A DNA stretch of 64,000 nucleotides from NCBI RefSeq assembly GCF_024756235.1, contig NZ_JANUGY010000004.1, forward strand, positions 310,001 to 374,000, given 5' to 3'. The position numbers were made by a program, and so were the translations under genes. The stretch is from Massilia kyonggiensis. GTDB lineage: Bacteria; Pseudomonadota; Gammaproteobacteria; Burkholderiales; Burkholderiaceae_D. This document shows positions 46,221 through 55,844 of the stretch, piece by piece (the first letter of the stretch is position 1; each line of letters starts with the position of its first letter). The notes below the pieces were generated by a model. That model worked only from the letters and a program-made list of their open reading frames with translations, ran no database searches and was not told the origin of the DNA.

Positions 46221-48059
46221 ATGAAAGCCCGTCATTCTCTGATCCTCATGGCCGTCGCCATCCTGGTGCCGGTTACCGTCATCGCCGCTGCGGGCCTGTC
46301 CATGCTCCTCGACTGGGAACGCGAATCGCGCATCCGCAGCGTGGAGTCCAATGCGCGCGCCACCGCGCTGCTCGTCGACCGCGAGGTCGCGGCCGCCCAG
46401 GCGGCGCTGCGCGCGCTCGGCAACTCCGACGCCATGCGCCGCGGCGATTTCGCCGAGATCCACCGCGAAGCCGGCGCGATGAACGCGGGCACGCCGTGGA
46501 CGTGGACGCTCCTGATCGACTACGACGGCAGCCCGCTGCTCAACACCCTCGTCCCGTACGGCACCCGGCTGCCCGGCCACGCAGGTCCCTGGGTCGCACA
46601 GGCGTGGGACAGCCAGAAGCCGCGCGTGTCCGGCTACTTCGTCGGCGCCCTGTCGCGCAAGCCGACCGTCTCCGTCGACGTGCCGGTGCCCCGTTCGGCC
46701 GGCGGACGGTGGGTCCTCAGCCAGGTGTTCGACGCCGGCCATTTTGCCTCCGTGTTCGCGGACAAGGGTCTCGGGCCGGACTGGGTCATCGGCATCTTCG
46801 ACCGCGACGGCATCTCGATCGCGCGCAACCGCAACAACTCGCTTGTCGGCGGCAAGGTGCGGCCCGAACTGTTCGCCGCGGCCCGCGCCGCGAACAGCGG
46901 CATCGTGCGCCACCTGACACGCGACGGGATCGAAGTCTATAACGTCTTCACGCACAGCGACGCCACCGGCTGGACCATTGCAATCGGCGTGCCCGTCGCC
47001 GAGATCGAGGCCGCGGCGCGGGCGGCAACGATGTATGCGGCGCTCGCGCTGCTTGCACTGATGGGCCTCGCGTTCGGCATCGCATCGTTCATCGGCCAGC
47101 GCCTGTCCGTCGCGCTCGACCGCGCGCGCCGCACGGCCGAGGCCCTGCCGCTCGGCCCCCTCGCGCGGCCCGCGCCGACCCGTGTGCACGAAGTCGACGT
47201 GCTGCAGGACGCCCTCTTCCACACGAGCGAAAACCTGGCACGCGAGCGCGCCGCGCGCGCGGCGCTGCAGGACGAACGCGAGGCCTTGCTCAAGAGCGAA
47301 CGCGACGCGCGCCGCCTGGCCGAGGCGCAGAGCGCCGCCAAGGACAACTTCCTCGCCATGCTGGGCCACGAGCTCCGGAATCCGCTGGCCGCCATCGCGG
47401 GCGCGCTGAAGGTGCTCGACATGCCGACGGCGAACGCGCAGATGACGGTCCATGCGCGCGAGATCGGCCGGCGCCAGACCCGCCACCTGACCCGCATCGT
47501 CGACGACCTGCTCGACGTGCGCCGCATCCTGTCCGGCAAGGTGGAATTGAAAAAGACCCCCACCGACGCGGGCGCCCTGCTGCTGCACTGCTGCGCGACG
47601 CGGCAGGTCGTCGACGCGGGCGTGCATGCGTGGACGGCGGACGTGCCGCCGCTGTGGGTCGACGGCGACGCCACGCGGCTCGAACAGGTCTTCGACAACC
47701 TGCTGCACAACGCGATCAAGTACACGCCGGCCGGCGGGGCGATCGCCGTGCGCGGCCGCGCGGACGACGGCATGGCCGTATTCGAGGTGAGCGACACGGG
47801 CATCGGCATCGAGCCCGCCACCCTGCCGCTGATCTTCGAGGCGCTCGTGCAGGGCCCCGTCAGCATCGACCGCGCCCAGGGCGGACTCGGTCTCGGCCTC
47901 GCCCTCGTGCGCGAACTGGCCGCGCTGCACGGCGGCAGCGTGACGGCCGCAAGCGGCGGCGAGGGTCAGGGCAGCACGTTCACCTTGCGCCTGCCGTTGG
48001 TCGCCGCACCCGCGCGCTCGGCCGATCCCGAACCGGACGCCGCGGCCAGCGCCGCCTGA
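46221..48059 (+). CDS. Membrane sensor histidine kinase with periplasmic Cache-like domain
   Basis: A 612-residue kinase. A first transmembrane segment (about 7-28) and a second (about 270-292) flank a periplasmic dCache-like sensor region. A coiled stretch (about 340-370) leads to HisKA with His383 in LGHELRNPL, and an HATPase domain follows (NLLHNAIKYTP, DTGIGI, GLGLGLAL). It lacks a receiver domain and has no response regulator next to it, so its partner lies elsewhere. The downstream EAL gene is convergent and separated by 7 bp. The signal is unknown. Confidence 0.87.
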   Translation: MKARHSLILMAVAILVPVTVIAAAGLSMLLDWERESRIRSVESNARATALLVDREVAAAQAALRALGNSDAMRRGDFAEIHREAGAMNAGTPWTWTLLIDYDGSPLLNTLVPYGTRLPGHAGPWVAQAWDSQKPRVSGYFVGALSRKPTVSVDVPVPRSAGGRWVLSQVFDAGHFASVFADKGLGPDWVIGIFDRDGISIARNRNNSLVGGKVRPELFAAARAANSGIVRHLTRDGIEVYNVFTHSDATGWTIAIGVPVAEIEAAARAATMYAALALLALMGLAFGIASFIGQRLSVALDRARRTAEALPLGPLARPAPTRVHEVDVLQDALFHTSENLARERAARAALQDEREALLKSERDARRLAEAQSAAKDNFLAMLGHELRNPLAAIAGALKVLDMPTANAQMTVHAREIGRRQTRHLTRIVDDLLDVRRILSGKVELKKTPTDAGALLLHCCATRQVVDAGVHAWTADVPPLWVDGDATRLEQVFDNLLHNAIKYTPAGGAIAVRGRADDGMAVFEVSDTGIGIEPATLPLIFEALVQGPVSIDRAQGGLGLGLALVRELAALHGGSVTAASGGEGQGSTFTLRLPLVAAPARSADPEPDAAASAA

Positions 48060-48066
48060 ACGGCGT

Positions 48067-50169
48067 CTACGCGCACACCGGTTCGTCCTGCAGCCGGTAG
48101 GGCGACGCGCGGGCCCAGTCGAGCAGCATTGCGGCCGGCATCGGCGCGGCGACGAAATACCCCTGGGCCTCGTCGCAGCCGAGGGCGTGCAGCGCGTCCC
48201 AGATGCGCCCGTTGCTGACGCCTTCCGCGACGACGCTCATGCCGAGGTCGTGCGCCAGGTGCACGGTGGATTTCACGATGGACGCGGCGCGCCGGTCCTC
48301 GATCATCTGCATGGTGAAACCGTGGTCGATCTTGATGACGTCCACGGGCAGCCGGCTCAGGTAGCTCAGCGACGAGTAGCCCGTGCCGAAATCGTCGATG
48401 TACAGGCGGAAGCCCATCGCGGACAGGCGTTCCAGCTCGGCGATGCTCTCCGCCGGGTTTTGCATCAGGCTGCTTTCCGTCATCTCCAGCCCGACCAGGC
48501 CCGCGCACGCGCCATGCCGCTCCAGCAGCTCGCGCAGGTGTTCGGACAGCGACAGTGCGGCGATGTCGCGCGCCGACAGGTTAACGGCGATGGGCAGGCG
48601 CACGCCCTGCGCGCGCCATGCCTCGCTCTGGGCGACGGCGCTGGCCAGCATGTGCTGCGTGAGCACGTGGATCAGGTCCGTGGACTCGATCAGCGGCATG
48701 AACGTCTCCGGACCGATGCAGCCCTTCTCCGGGTGGACCCAGCGCACGAGGGCTTCCGCGCCGACGATCTCGCGGCCGTCCATCGTCACCTTCGGCTGGC
48801 AGAACAACTGGATCTGCCCCGCTTCGATGGCCGCGCGGAAGTCGCCGATCAGCGACAGCCGGTCGGGCGTGTGCGGGTCGTCCTCGGCCGCGTAGACGGC
48901 AACGTTGCGCCCCAGGTGCGCGGCCTGGTACAGCGCGATGTCCGCCTTGCGCAGCAGCGTGTGGTAGTCGAGGCCCTGCAGCGGCGCGAGCGCGATGCCG
49001 ACGCGCGCGCCGATCTCGTACGAGATGCCGGCCACCGCGAACGGCGCCTCGAGCGCACGGTGGATGTGCTGGGCCCAGCGCCGCGCTTCTTCCTCGTCGG
49101 CGCCGTCGAGCACGATCGGAAAGCGCGCGTCGCAGCGCGCCACGACGCCCGCCTGGCCGACGACGGCCGCGAGGCGGTCCGCCACGAGCGCGAGCAGCAC
49201 GTCGCCGTACAGGTGCGTGAGCGCGTAGTTTACGTCGCGGAAGCGCACGAGGTCGACGATCAGGCAGGCCAGCCGCGCGGGGCCGCGCCCCCGGCCCGCG
49301 CCGCGCCGCAGCAGGAGCAACCGGTCGTCGACCTCGTTCTCGAACCGGTTCATGTTCGGCAGGCCCGTCACCGTGTCGTAATACGCGAGGCGCCGCACGT
49401 TTTCCTCCGCGCGGCGGCGCTCCGTGACGTCCTGCACGAGTCCCAGCATCTTGACGGCGCGGCCGAGCGCGTCGCGCCGGACCTCGGCCACGGAATGCAG
49501 CCAGCGCACCTCGCCGTCCGGCCGCAGCAGGCGGAACTCGATGTCGTACTTGTACTCGGGGTCGAGCAGCGCCCGTTCGCGCGCGCGCTCGGCCATCGGG
49601 CGGTCGTCCGGGTGGATGCGGGCGTAGATCTCCGCAGTCGACACGGGCGTCTCGTCCGGCCGGAAGCCCATGATGCGGTAGCCTTCCGGCGACGACGTGA
49701 CGTGCGAATCGCTGGCCGCGTCCCAGATCCAGTTGCCGATCAGCGCCAGCGACTGCGCGCGCAGCAGCTCGTTCTGGGTGTCGCGCAGCTGGACCTCGGC
49801 CTCCACGTGGCGCGTCACGTCCTGCAGGACGACGAGCACCGCGTCGCGCCCGCCGTATTCGATGGCGCAGCGCTGCAGGATGGCGTGGTGGATCTCGCCG
49901 CGCGCGCCGGCGATGTGGCGCACGTGCGAATGGAGGTGGCAGGTTTCAGGATGCAGACTCGCGCCGTCGTCAGCGTTGCCGGCATACAGCTCGGGCAGGT
50001 GCATGCCCAGCAAGGTGGCGCGGGTATGGCCGAGCAGCGCCAGGGTCGCGTCGTTGGCGTCCAGGATCTCCTGCGACACGGGGTCGCACACCAGCATCGA
50101 CAACTGCGTCCCTTCGAACAGGGGCCGGCACCATGCGCTCGCATCCGCGTGCGGGGACTGTGCAGCCAT
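48067..50169 (-). CDS. PAS-GGDEF(degenerate)-EAL protein, probable c-di-GMP phosphodiesterase
   Basis: A 700-residue cytoplasmic protein with two PAS domains (about 15-135 and 140-265), a GGDEF-like domain (about 265-425) and an EAL domain (about 435-690). The GGDEF site reads RCD347ARF, so cyclase activity is not expected. The EAL site is intact: E472-A-L, DDFGTGYSSLSYL and VVAEGV. It should degrade cyclic di-GMP in response to a PAS-sensed cue. ATG 50169 has AAGGAA upstream; a longer frame adds 17 residues without an RBS. Confidence 0.87.
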   Translation of the reverse strand: MAAQSPHADASAWCRPLFEGTQLSMLVCDPVSQEILDANDATLALLGHTRATLLGMHLPELYAGNADDGASLHPETCHLHSHVRHIAGARGEIHHAILQRCAIEYGGRDAVLVVLQDVTRHVEAEVQLRDTQNELLRAQSLALIGNWIWDAASDSHVTSSPEGYRIMGFRPDETPVSTAEIYARIHPDDRPMAERARERALLDPEYKYDIEFRLLRPDGEVRWLHSVAEVRRDALGRAVKMLGLVQDVTERRRAEENVRRLAYYDTVTGLPNMNRFENEVDDRLLLLRRGAGRGRGPARLACLIVDLVRFRDVNYALTHLYGDVLLALVADRLAAVVGQAGVVARCDARFPIVLDGADEEEARRWAQHIHRALEAPFAVAGISYEIGARVGIALAPLQGLDYHTLLRKADIALYQAAHLGRNVAVYAAEDDPHTPDRLSLIGDFRAAIEAGQIQLFCQPKVTMDGREIVGAEALVRWVHPEKGCIGPETFMPLIESTDLIHVLTQHMLASAVAQSEAWRAQGVRLPIAVNLSARDIAALSLSEHLRELLERHGACAGLVGLEMTESSLMQNPAESIAELERLSAMGFRLYIDDFGTGYSSLSYLSRLPVDVIKIDHGFTMQMIEDRRAASIVKSTVHLAHDLGMSVVAEGVSNGRIWDALHALGCDEAQGYFVAAPMPAAMLLDWARASPYRLQDEPVCA

Positions 50170-50330
50170 GGCGTTCCTTTCCAGTCGATGAGGGACCACA
50201 ATAGAGTATAGCGCAATCATCGATAATAAAATGTTATCAAAGACCTGTCAGGATAGACAGGTAGCCCGCTTTTCGGCCATCCTCCAGAATGGCCGACCCC
50301 GGCCTTGCCGCCTCTTTCGATGGAGCACAC

Positions 50331-51314
50331 ATGACGACAACCGTACGCTGGGGCATCCTCGGCACCGGCAGGATCGCCCGCGATTTCGCGACGGCCCTGC
50401 GTGACACGCCCGGCGCCGCGATCGCCGCGGTCGCCTCGCGCGACCCCGCGACAGCCGCTGGATTCGCCGACGAATTCAACATTCCCCTGCGCCTGAAAGG
50501 CTACGACAGCCTGGCCGCCTGCGCCGACGTGGACCTCGTGTACATCGGCACGCCGCACGCCATGCACGCCGAGAACGCGCTGTCGATGCTCGCCGGCGGC
50601 AAGGGCGTCCTGTGCGAAAAACCGTTCGCGCTGAACCACGCTCAGGCCGAGCAGGTCGTCGCCCTCGCCCGCAGCCGCCGCGTGTTCCTGATGGAAGCCA
50701 TGTGGACGCGCTTCATGCCCGCGCTGGACGAAGTCAAGCGCATCCTCGCGTCCGGCGTGCTGGGCGAAGTGTCGCAGGCGAGCGCGGATTTCGGCTTCGT
50801 CGCGACGGGCGGTCCGGAAGCGCGGCTGTTCAACCCGGCCCTCGGCGGCGGCGCGCTGCTCGACGTCGGCATCTATCCGCTGTCGATCACGTCCTACCTG
50901 CTCGGGGCAGTCGAGACGGTGCGCGCCCAGGCGGAGCTCGGGCCGACCGGCGTCGACCTGCAGACCGTGTTCACGCTGCGCCACGCCGGCGGCGCGCTGT
51001 CCACGTGCGCCTGCTCGCTGAAGGCACGCACGCCGGGACTCCTGACCCTGTCCGGCCGCCACGGCCAGCTGCGCCTGGACGCGCCGTTCCACCGCCCGCC
51101 CACGATCACCCTCATGCTGGCCGACGAGCCCGCCCGCGTCATCCCGACGCCGTACCTCGGCAACGGCTATGTGCACGAGGCGATCGAGGCGCAGCGCTGC
51201 TGGACCGAAGGCCTGATCGAAAGCCCGGCCATCACGCACGAGCAGACCCTGCACCTGATGGGCGTGCTGGACGAGATCCGCGCCCAGACCGGCGTGAAGT
51301 ATCCGGGCGATTGA
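50331..51314 (+). CDS. Gfo/Idh/MocA-family oxidoreductase
   Basis: A 327-residue NAD(P)-dependent oxidoreductase. The Rossmann motif is GILGTGRIA (residues 8-16), followed by the catalytic-site EKP in GVLCEKPFAL and a C-terminal beta-sheet domain (GGGALLDVGIYPLS). ATG 50331 has GGAG upstream; a longer frame to 50289 is less likely. Enzymes of this family oxidise or reduce sugars, inositols and their derivatives. It precedes the GPH-GH94 genes, whose promoter begins over its stop codon, so a role in glucoside or aldonate metabolism is plausible but not shown. Confidence 0.83.
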   Translation: MTTTVRWGILGTGRIARDFATALRDTPGAAIAAVASRDPATAAGFADEFNIPLRLKGYDSLAACADVDLVYIGTPHAMHAENALSMLAGGKGVLCEKPFALNHAQAEQVVALARSRRVFLMEAMWTRFMPALDEVKRILASGVLGEVSQASADFGFVATGGPEARLFNPALGGGALLDVGIYPLSITSYLLGAVETVRAQAELGPTGVDLQTVFTLRHAGGALSTCACSLKARTPGLLTLSGRHGQLRLDAPFHRPPTITLMLADEPARVIPTPYLGNGYVHEAIEAQRCWTEGLIESPAITHEQTLHLMGVLDEIRAQTGVKYPGD

Positions 51315-51359
51315 CATGATTCCCGGGGCGCGGCATACTCGCCGGTGTTAGCGCTATCA
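51311..51359 (+). promoter_or_regulatory. Promoter and LacI-type operator of the GPH-GH94 operon
   Basis: TTGACA (51311-51316, overlapping the upstream stop codon), a 17-bp spacer and CATACT (51334-51339) form a good sigma-70 promoter. TGTTAGCGCTATCA (51346-51359) is a near-perfect palindrome with central CG starting 6 bp after the -10 box. It belongs to a different operator class from the TGGAAACG sites, and a sister copy lies at 57018-57031. Confidence 0.78.
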
Positions 51360-51415
51360 ATACAATGACCGGAGACACAGATGGCCGCATCCCCTCATCC
51401 CGCCGGAGCAGTCCG

Positions 51416-52804
51416 ATGACGGCCGCCCTGCCCCGCGGCGCCGTCGGCAGCGGCGCCGCCCAGGCCCCCCTGCCCTGGCGCGAAAAGCTGGCCTACGGCG
51501 TGGCCGACATGGGTTTCAATTTTTATTGGACCAATGTCGCCACCTTCCTGCTGATCTTCTACACGGACACGTTCGGGATCTCGGCCGCCGCCGCCGCGAC
51601 GATGATGTCGACGATTAAGATCATCAACGCGTTCACCGACCCGATGATCGGCGCCGCCGCCGACCGCACGGACACCCGCTTCGGCAAGTTCCGCCCGTGG
51701 CTCGTGTGGATGTGCGTGCCGCTGGCCGGCGCCGCCGTCCTCACGTACACGACGCCCGGCCTCGAAGGCGACGCGAAGCTCGCGTGGGCCTACGGCACCT
51801 ACCTGCTGATGATGGTGTGCTACACGTGCGTGAACATTCCGTACAACGCGCTGTCCGGCGTGATGTCGGGCGATCCGCAGCAGCGCTCGACCATCAACGG
51901 CCTGCGCTTCATCTTCGCCTTCGCCGGCAGCACGCTCGTGACGGCCGCGACGCCGGACCTCGTGCGCTGGCTCGGCGCCGGCAACGACCAGCGCGGCTGG
52001 CAGCTGACGATGCTGCTGTGGGGCGTCGCCGCGTCGCTGCTGTTCGTGCTCACCTTCTTCAATACGCGCGAACGCATCGCGCCGCCGCCGGGCCAGAAGA
52101 ACGCCGTGTGGCGCGACGTGCGCGACCTCGCGGGCAACCGGCCGTGGATGGTCCTGTTCTTCCTCGCGCTGATCATCATGGTGACGATCACGCTGCGCAC
52201 CGCAAGCGCCGCCTATTACTTCAAATACGTCGTCGAGCGCCCGGACCTGATGCGCACGTTCGTGCCGACTTATATGGTGACGGCCGCGATCGGCGCCGCG
52301 CTCACGCCGCTGCTCACGCGCTTCATCGACAAGAGGACACTCATGATCGCGCTGATGAGCGCGACCGCCGTGCTGTCCGCCGCGTTCTACGTCGTGCCGC
52401 CCGACCAGGTGTGGCTGATGTTCGTGCTGCAGGGCGGCCTCGGTCTCGTGCTGGGGCCGAAGTCGCCGCTCGCGTTCTCGATGTATGCCGACACGGCCGA
52501 CTACAACGAATGGCGCACCGGCCGGCGTGCCACCGCCATGACGTTCGCCGCCGCCACGTTCTCGCAAAAGCTGGGAACCGCGGTCGCCGTCGCCGTGATC
52601 GGGTCCGTGTTCACGGCGCTGGGCTACGTCCCCAACGCCGTGCAGGCCACCGGATCGCGCGAAGGCATCGTGTGGCTCATGTCCTTCATCCCGGCGGCAT
52701 TCGCCGTCGCCGCCGTCGCCGTGATGTGCTTCTATAACCTGAATGCCAGGCAGTTGGCGCAGATCCAGGCCGACCTGGCCGCGCGCAAACCGGCCACTGA
52801 ATAA
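51416..52804 (+). CDS. GPH-family glycoside:cation symporter
   Basis: A 462-residue membrane protein of the glycoside-pentoside-hexuronide symporter family (MelB/XylP/GusB-like), with about 12 transmembrane segments. Typical parts are KLAYGVADMGFNFYWT at the start, NAFTDPMIGAAADRTDTRFGKFRPW (shown in two overlapping parts in family alignments) and SMYADTADYNEWRTGRRA. ATG 51416 has GGAG upstream; an in-frame ATG at 51365 lies next to the operator and is less likely. It is followed after 18 bp by the GH94 gene, so it probably imports that enzyme's substrate. Confidence 0.87.
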   Translation: MTAALPRGAVGSGAAQAPLPWREKLAYGVADMGFNFYWTNVATFLLIFYTDTFGISAAAAATMMSTIKIINAFTDPMIGAAADRTDTRFGKFRPWLVWMCVPLAGAAVLTYTTPGLEGDAKLAWAYGTYLLMMVCYTCVNIPYNALSGVMSGDPQQRSTINGLRFIFAFAGSTLVTAATPDLVRWLGAGNDQRGWQLTMLLWGVAASLLFVLTFFNTRERIAPPPGQKNAVWRDVRDLAGNRPWMVLFFLALIIMVTITLRTASAAYYFKYVVERPDLMRTFVPTYMVTAAIGAALTPLLTRFIDKRTLMIALMSATAVLSAAFYVVPPDQVWLMFVLQGGLGLVLGPKSPLAFSMYADTADYNEWRTGRRATAMTFAAATFSQKLGTAVAVAVIGSVFTALGYVPNAVQATGSREGIVWLMSFIPAAFAVAAVAVMCFYNLNARQLAQIQADLAARKPATE

Positions 52805-52822
52805 CAACGACAAGGAAAGACC

Positions 52823-55174
52823 ATGCTGCAACCGACCGAGAACGGCGCCCGCTACGAACTCGCGAGCCCGACCGCCATGCCGAACGCCGGCGGCTTCCTG
52901 TGGAACCGCCGGATGATGATCCAGGTGACGTGCCGCGGCTATGCCACCGCCCAGTTCATGCAGCCGGAACCGGCCAAGTATTCGCACGCGCCGAACCTCG
53001 AGGCGAAGACCTTCATGCAGCCGGAGCAGGCGTATTACGCGCATCACCCCGGCCGCTTCTTCTACGTGAAGGACGAGGAGACGGGCGAGATCTTCTCGGC
53101 GCCGCACGAACCGGTGCGCGCCGCGCCCGACCGTTTTACCTTCTCCGTCGGCCGCGACGACATCGCATGGACCGTGCAAAAGCTGGGCATCCGCGTCGAC
53201 CTGCGCCTCGCGCTCCCCGTCGACGACGTGGCCGAGCTGTGGACCCTCACCGTGACGAACGTCAGCGGCCGGCCCCGCAAGGTCAGCGTCTATCCCTATT
53301 TCACGATCGGCTACATGTCGTGGATGAACCAGTCGGCCGAGTACCGTGCGGACCTGGGCGGCATCGTCGCGTCGAGCGTCACGCCTTACCAGAAGCTGCA
53401 GGACTACTTCAAGAACAAGGACTTCAAGGACAAGACGTATTTCCTGTGCGAGACCGCGCCGGACGCGTGGGAAGCGAACCAGGGCCAGTTCGAAGGCGAA
53501 GGCGGCCTGCATGCGCCGGATGCGCTGGGCAATGAACGCCTCGCCGGCGGCGACGCCCGTTACGAGACGCCCGTGGCAGCCGTGCAGTACCGCCTCGCAC
53601 TGGAGGCCGATGCGCCGGTCACCCGCCGCTTCCTGTTCGGCCCCGCTTTCGACGACGCCGAAATCGCGGCGATGAAGCAGCGCTACCTGGGCGCCGGACA
53701 ATTTGCCGCCGCCGCGCGCGACTATGCGGCGTATGTCGACCAGGGCGCCGGCTGCGTCCAGGTCGAGACGCCCGACGCGGAGTTCGACAACTTCGTCAAC
53801 CGCTGGCTCGCGCGCCAGGTGTTCTACCACGGCGACGTCAACCGCCTGTCCACGGATCCGCAGACCCGCAACTACCTGCAGGACAACATGGGGATGGCGT
53901 TCATCAAGCCGGCGGTCGCCCGCGCCGCGTTCCTGCACGCGCTGTCGCAGCAGGGAGCGAACGGCGCCATGCCGGACGGGATCCTGTTGTTCGAAGGCGC
54001 GGAGCTCAAGTACATCAACCAGGTGCCGCATACGGACCACTGCGTGTGGCTGCCCGTCTGCCTTCAGGCCTACCTCGACGAGACGGGCGACTACGGGATC
54101 CTCGACGAACCCGTGACGGGCCATGACGGCGCGGCCTACACGGCCTACGAACGCATTTCGATGGCGATGGACTGGCTGCTGCACAAGCGCGACCACCGTG
54201 GCCTCTCCTACATCGAACAGGGCGACTGGTGCGATCCGATGAACATGGTCGGACACAAGGGCCGCGGCGTGTCCGGCTGGCTGACGGTGGCTGCCGCGTA
54301 TGCGCTGAACCTGTGGGCCGACGTGTGCGCGGCGCGCGGCGACGACTGGCGCACGGACCACTTCCGCGCGGGCGCCCTCGACATGAATACCGCCGCCAAC
54401 CTGCACCTGTGGGACGGCGCCTGGTACGCCCGCGGCATCACGGATGACGACGTCGTCTTCGGCGTGAGCGCCGACAAAGAAGGCCGCATCTATCTGAATC
54501 CGCAGAGCTGGGCGTTCCTCAGCGGCGCACCGGACGACAAGCAGCGCGCGACGATGCTGGCCGAGATCGACAGCCAGCTCGACACCCCGTACGGCGTGCA
54601 GATGTTCGCCCCGCCGTATTCCGCGATGCGCGAGGACGTGGGCCGCGTCACGCAGAAGCATCCGGGATCGGCGGAGAACGGCGCCGTGTACAACCACGCG
54701 TCCGTGTTCTACATCTACAGCCTGTACACGATCGCCCAGCCGGACCGCGCGTGGGACGCGCTGCGCAAGATGATCCCCGGTCCCGGCGCGGACGACTACC
54801 TGCGGCGCGGCCAGCTGCCCGTCTTCATCCCGAATTACTACCGCGGCGCATGGAAGGAATACCCGCGCATGGCCGGCCGTTCGAGCCAGCTGTTCAACAC
54901 GGGCACCGTATCGTGGGTCTACCGCTCGATCGTGGAGGGCCTGTGCGGTTTGAAGGGCGACGCGGCGGGCCTCGTCGTGAATCCGCAACTGCCGTCGCAC
55001 TGGCCATCCATGCGCGTGCGCCGCGTGTTCCGCGGGGCCACGTTCGACGTCAGCGTGACGCGTGGCGCCGTCGAGCGGACGACGGTCACATGCGACGGCA
55101 AGACGCTCGCGCAAGCGCACATCGCCGGCATCGAAGCCGGCCGCACCTACCGTGTCGAGGTGACGGTACCCTGA
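52823..55174 (+). CDS. GH94 phosphorylase, probably cellobionic acid phosphorylase
   Basis: A 783-residue inverting phosphorylase of GH94, without signal peptide. It has an N-terminal beta-sandwich (about 1-290), an (alpha/alpha)6 barrel (about 320-700) and a small C-terminal sheet. The general acid region is GDWCD471PMN. GR608VTQK612 matches, as I recall, the Arg/Lys pair that binds the carboxylate of cellobionate in characterised cellobionic acid phosphorylases, whose length is also near 790. It would split cellobionate with phosphate to glucose-1-phosphate and gluconate. Its partners are the GPH symporter upstream and a LacI regulator nearby. If not cellobionate, another beta-glucoside phosphorolysis is likely. 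Confidence 0.82.
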   Translation: MLQPTENGARYELASPTAMPNAGGFLWNRRMMIQVTCRGYATAQFMQPEPAKYSHAPNLEAKTFMQPEQAYYAHHPGRFFYVKDEETGEIFSAPHEPVRAAPDRFTFSVGRDDIAWTVQKLGIRVDLRLALPVDDVAELWTLTVTNVSGRPRKVSVYPYFTIGYMSWMNQSAEYRADLGGIVASSVTPYQKLQDYFKNKDFKDKTYFLCETAPDAWEANQGQFEGEGGLHAPDALGNERLAGGDARYETPVAAVQYRLALEADAPVTRRFLFGPAFDDAEIAAMKQRYLGAGQFAAAARDYAAYVDQGAGCVQVETPDAEFDNFVNRWLARQVFYHGDVNRLSTDPQTRNYLQDNMGMAFIKPAVARAAFLHALSQQGANGAMPDGILLFEGAELKYINQVPHTDHCVWLPVCLQAYLDETGDYGILDEPVTGHDGAAYTAYERISMAMDWLLHKRDHRGLSYIEQGDWCDPMNMVGHKGRGVSGWLTVAAAYALNLWADVCAARGDDWRTDHFRAGALDMNTAANLHLWDGAWYARGITDDDVVFGVSADKEGRIYLNPQSWAFLSGAPDDKQRATMLAEIDSQLDTPYGVQMFAPPYSAMREDVGRVTQKHPGSAENGAVYNHASVFYIYSLYTIAQPDRAWDALRKMIPGPGADDYLRRGQLPVFIPNYYRGAWKEYPRMAGRSSQLFNTGTVSWVYRSIVEGLCGLKGDAAGLVVNPQLPSHWPSMRVRRVFRGATFDVSVTRGAVERTTVTCDGKTLAQAHIAGIEAGRTYRVEVTVP

Positions 55175-55183
55175 CCGTCGCCG

Positions 55184-55663
55184 TCAGCCCGGGCGCACGC
55201 CCGGGTTGGCGCGCGCGAACGGGAATGCCGGCTTGCGCAGCAGCGGATTGATGTCTTTCTTGAGGAAGCCTGGCGCCACCGGATCGGCCTGGTAACGCAG
55301 CTTGTCGTAGAAGCCGCGGGACGCGTCGTTCGCCTGCAGGACGACGCGATCGATGCCCTGCGCGAGGCAGAACCGTTCGATCTCTTCCATGAACCACTCC
55401 CCCACGCCGCGGCCGCGGTACTCGCTCAGGATCACCAGCTCGGACAGATAGCAGAATTGCGGCGGCGCCAGCTCCAGCCGCACGATGCCGATCGTCCTCT
55501 TGCCGGACAGGACCGCGGCCCACTGCACCCGGCTGCCGGGCGCGAACGCGCAGTCCAGCGCGGCGTCGCCCGCCTCGCGCCACCCTGCGTCCTTGCGGAA
55601 GGCTTTCAGGACTTTTGGCGTCGGGGCGGCGGGCATCGCGAGGAAGGACAGGTTCGAGTGCAT
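55184..55663 (-). CDS. GNAT-family N-acetyltransferase
   Basis: A 159-residue acetyltransferase with the acetyl-CoA binding signature as LVILSEYRGRGVGEWFMEEI and the later LQANDASRGFYDKLRY motif of GNAT proteins. ATG 55663 is the likeliest start; another in-frame ATG is nine codons on, and neither has a strong RBS. It is convergent with the GH94 gene. The acceptor is unknown. Confidence 0.8.
   Translation of the reverse strand: MHSNLSFLAMPAAPTPKVLKAFRKDAGWREAGDAALDCAFAPGSRVQWAAVLSGKRTIGIVRLELAPPQFCYLSELVILSEYRGRGVGEWFMEEIERFCLAQGIDRVVLQANDASRGFYDKLRYQADPVAPGFLKKDINPLLRKPAFPFARANPGVRPG
55188..55205. terminator. Convergent hairpin between GH94 and GNAT genes
   Basis: CCCGGGC (55188-55194) pairs with GCCCGGG (55199-55205) around a 4-nt loop. 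It overlaps the last codons of the GNAT gene and lies 13 bp after the GH94 stop. There is no T-run, so activity as a terminator is uncertain. Confidence 0.45.
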
Positions 55664-55844
55664 TTGTGGAAATCTTTTGATATGACTCAAACAGATTAAC
55701 CAGCGCCTGGGCGGGAGGCCAGCGTGGACGCGTAACAAATAACGTCACAATGTAACGATCTGTATCGAAGGTGATTACATTTCGCGACGATCCGGTCAGC
55801 CAGTGATCGGAAACAACGCACGAGACCTGACCGGCCAAAAAAAT

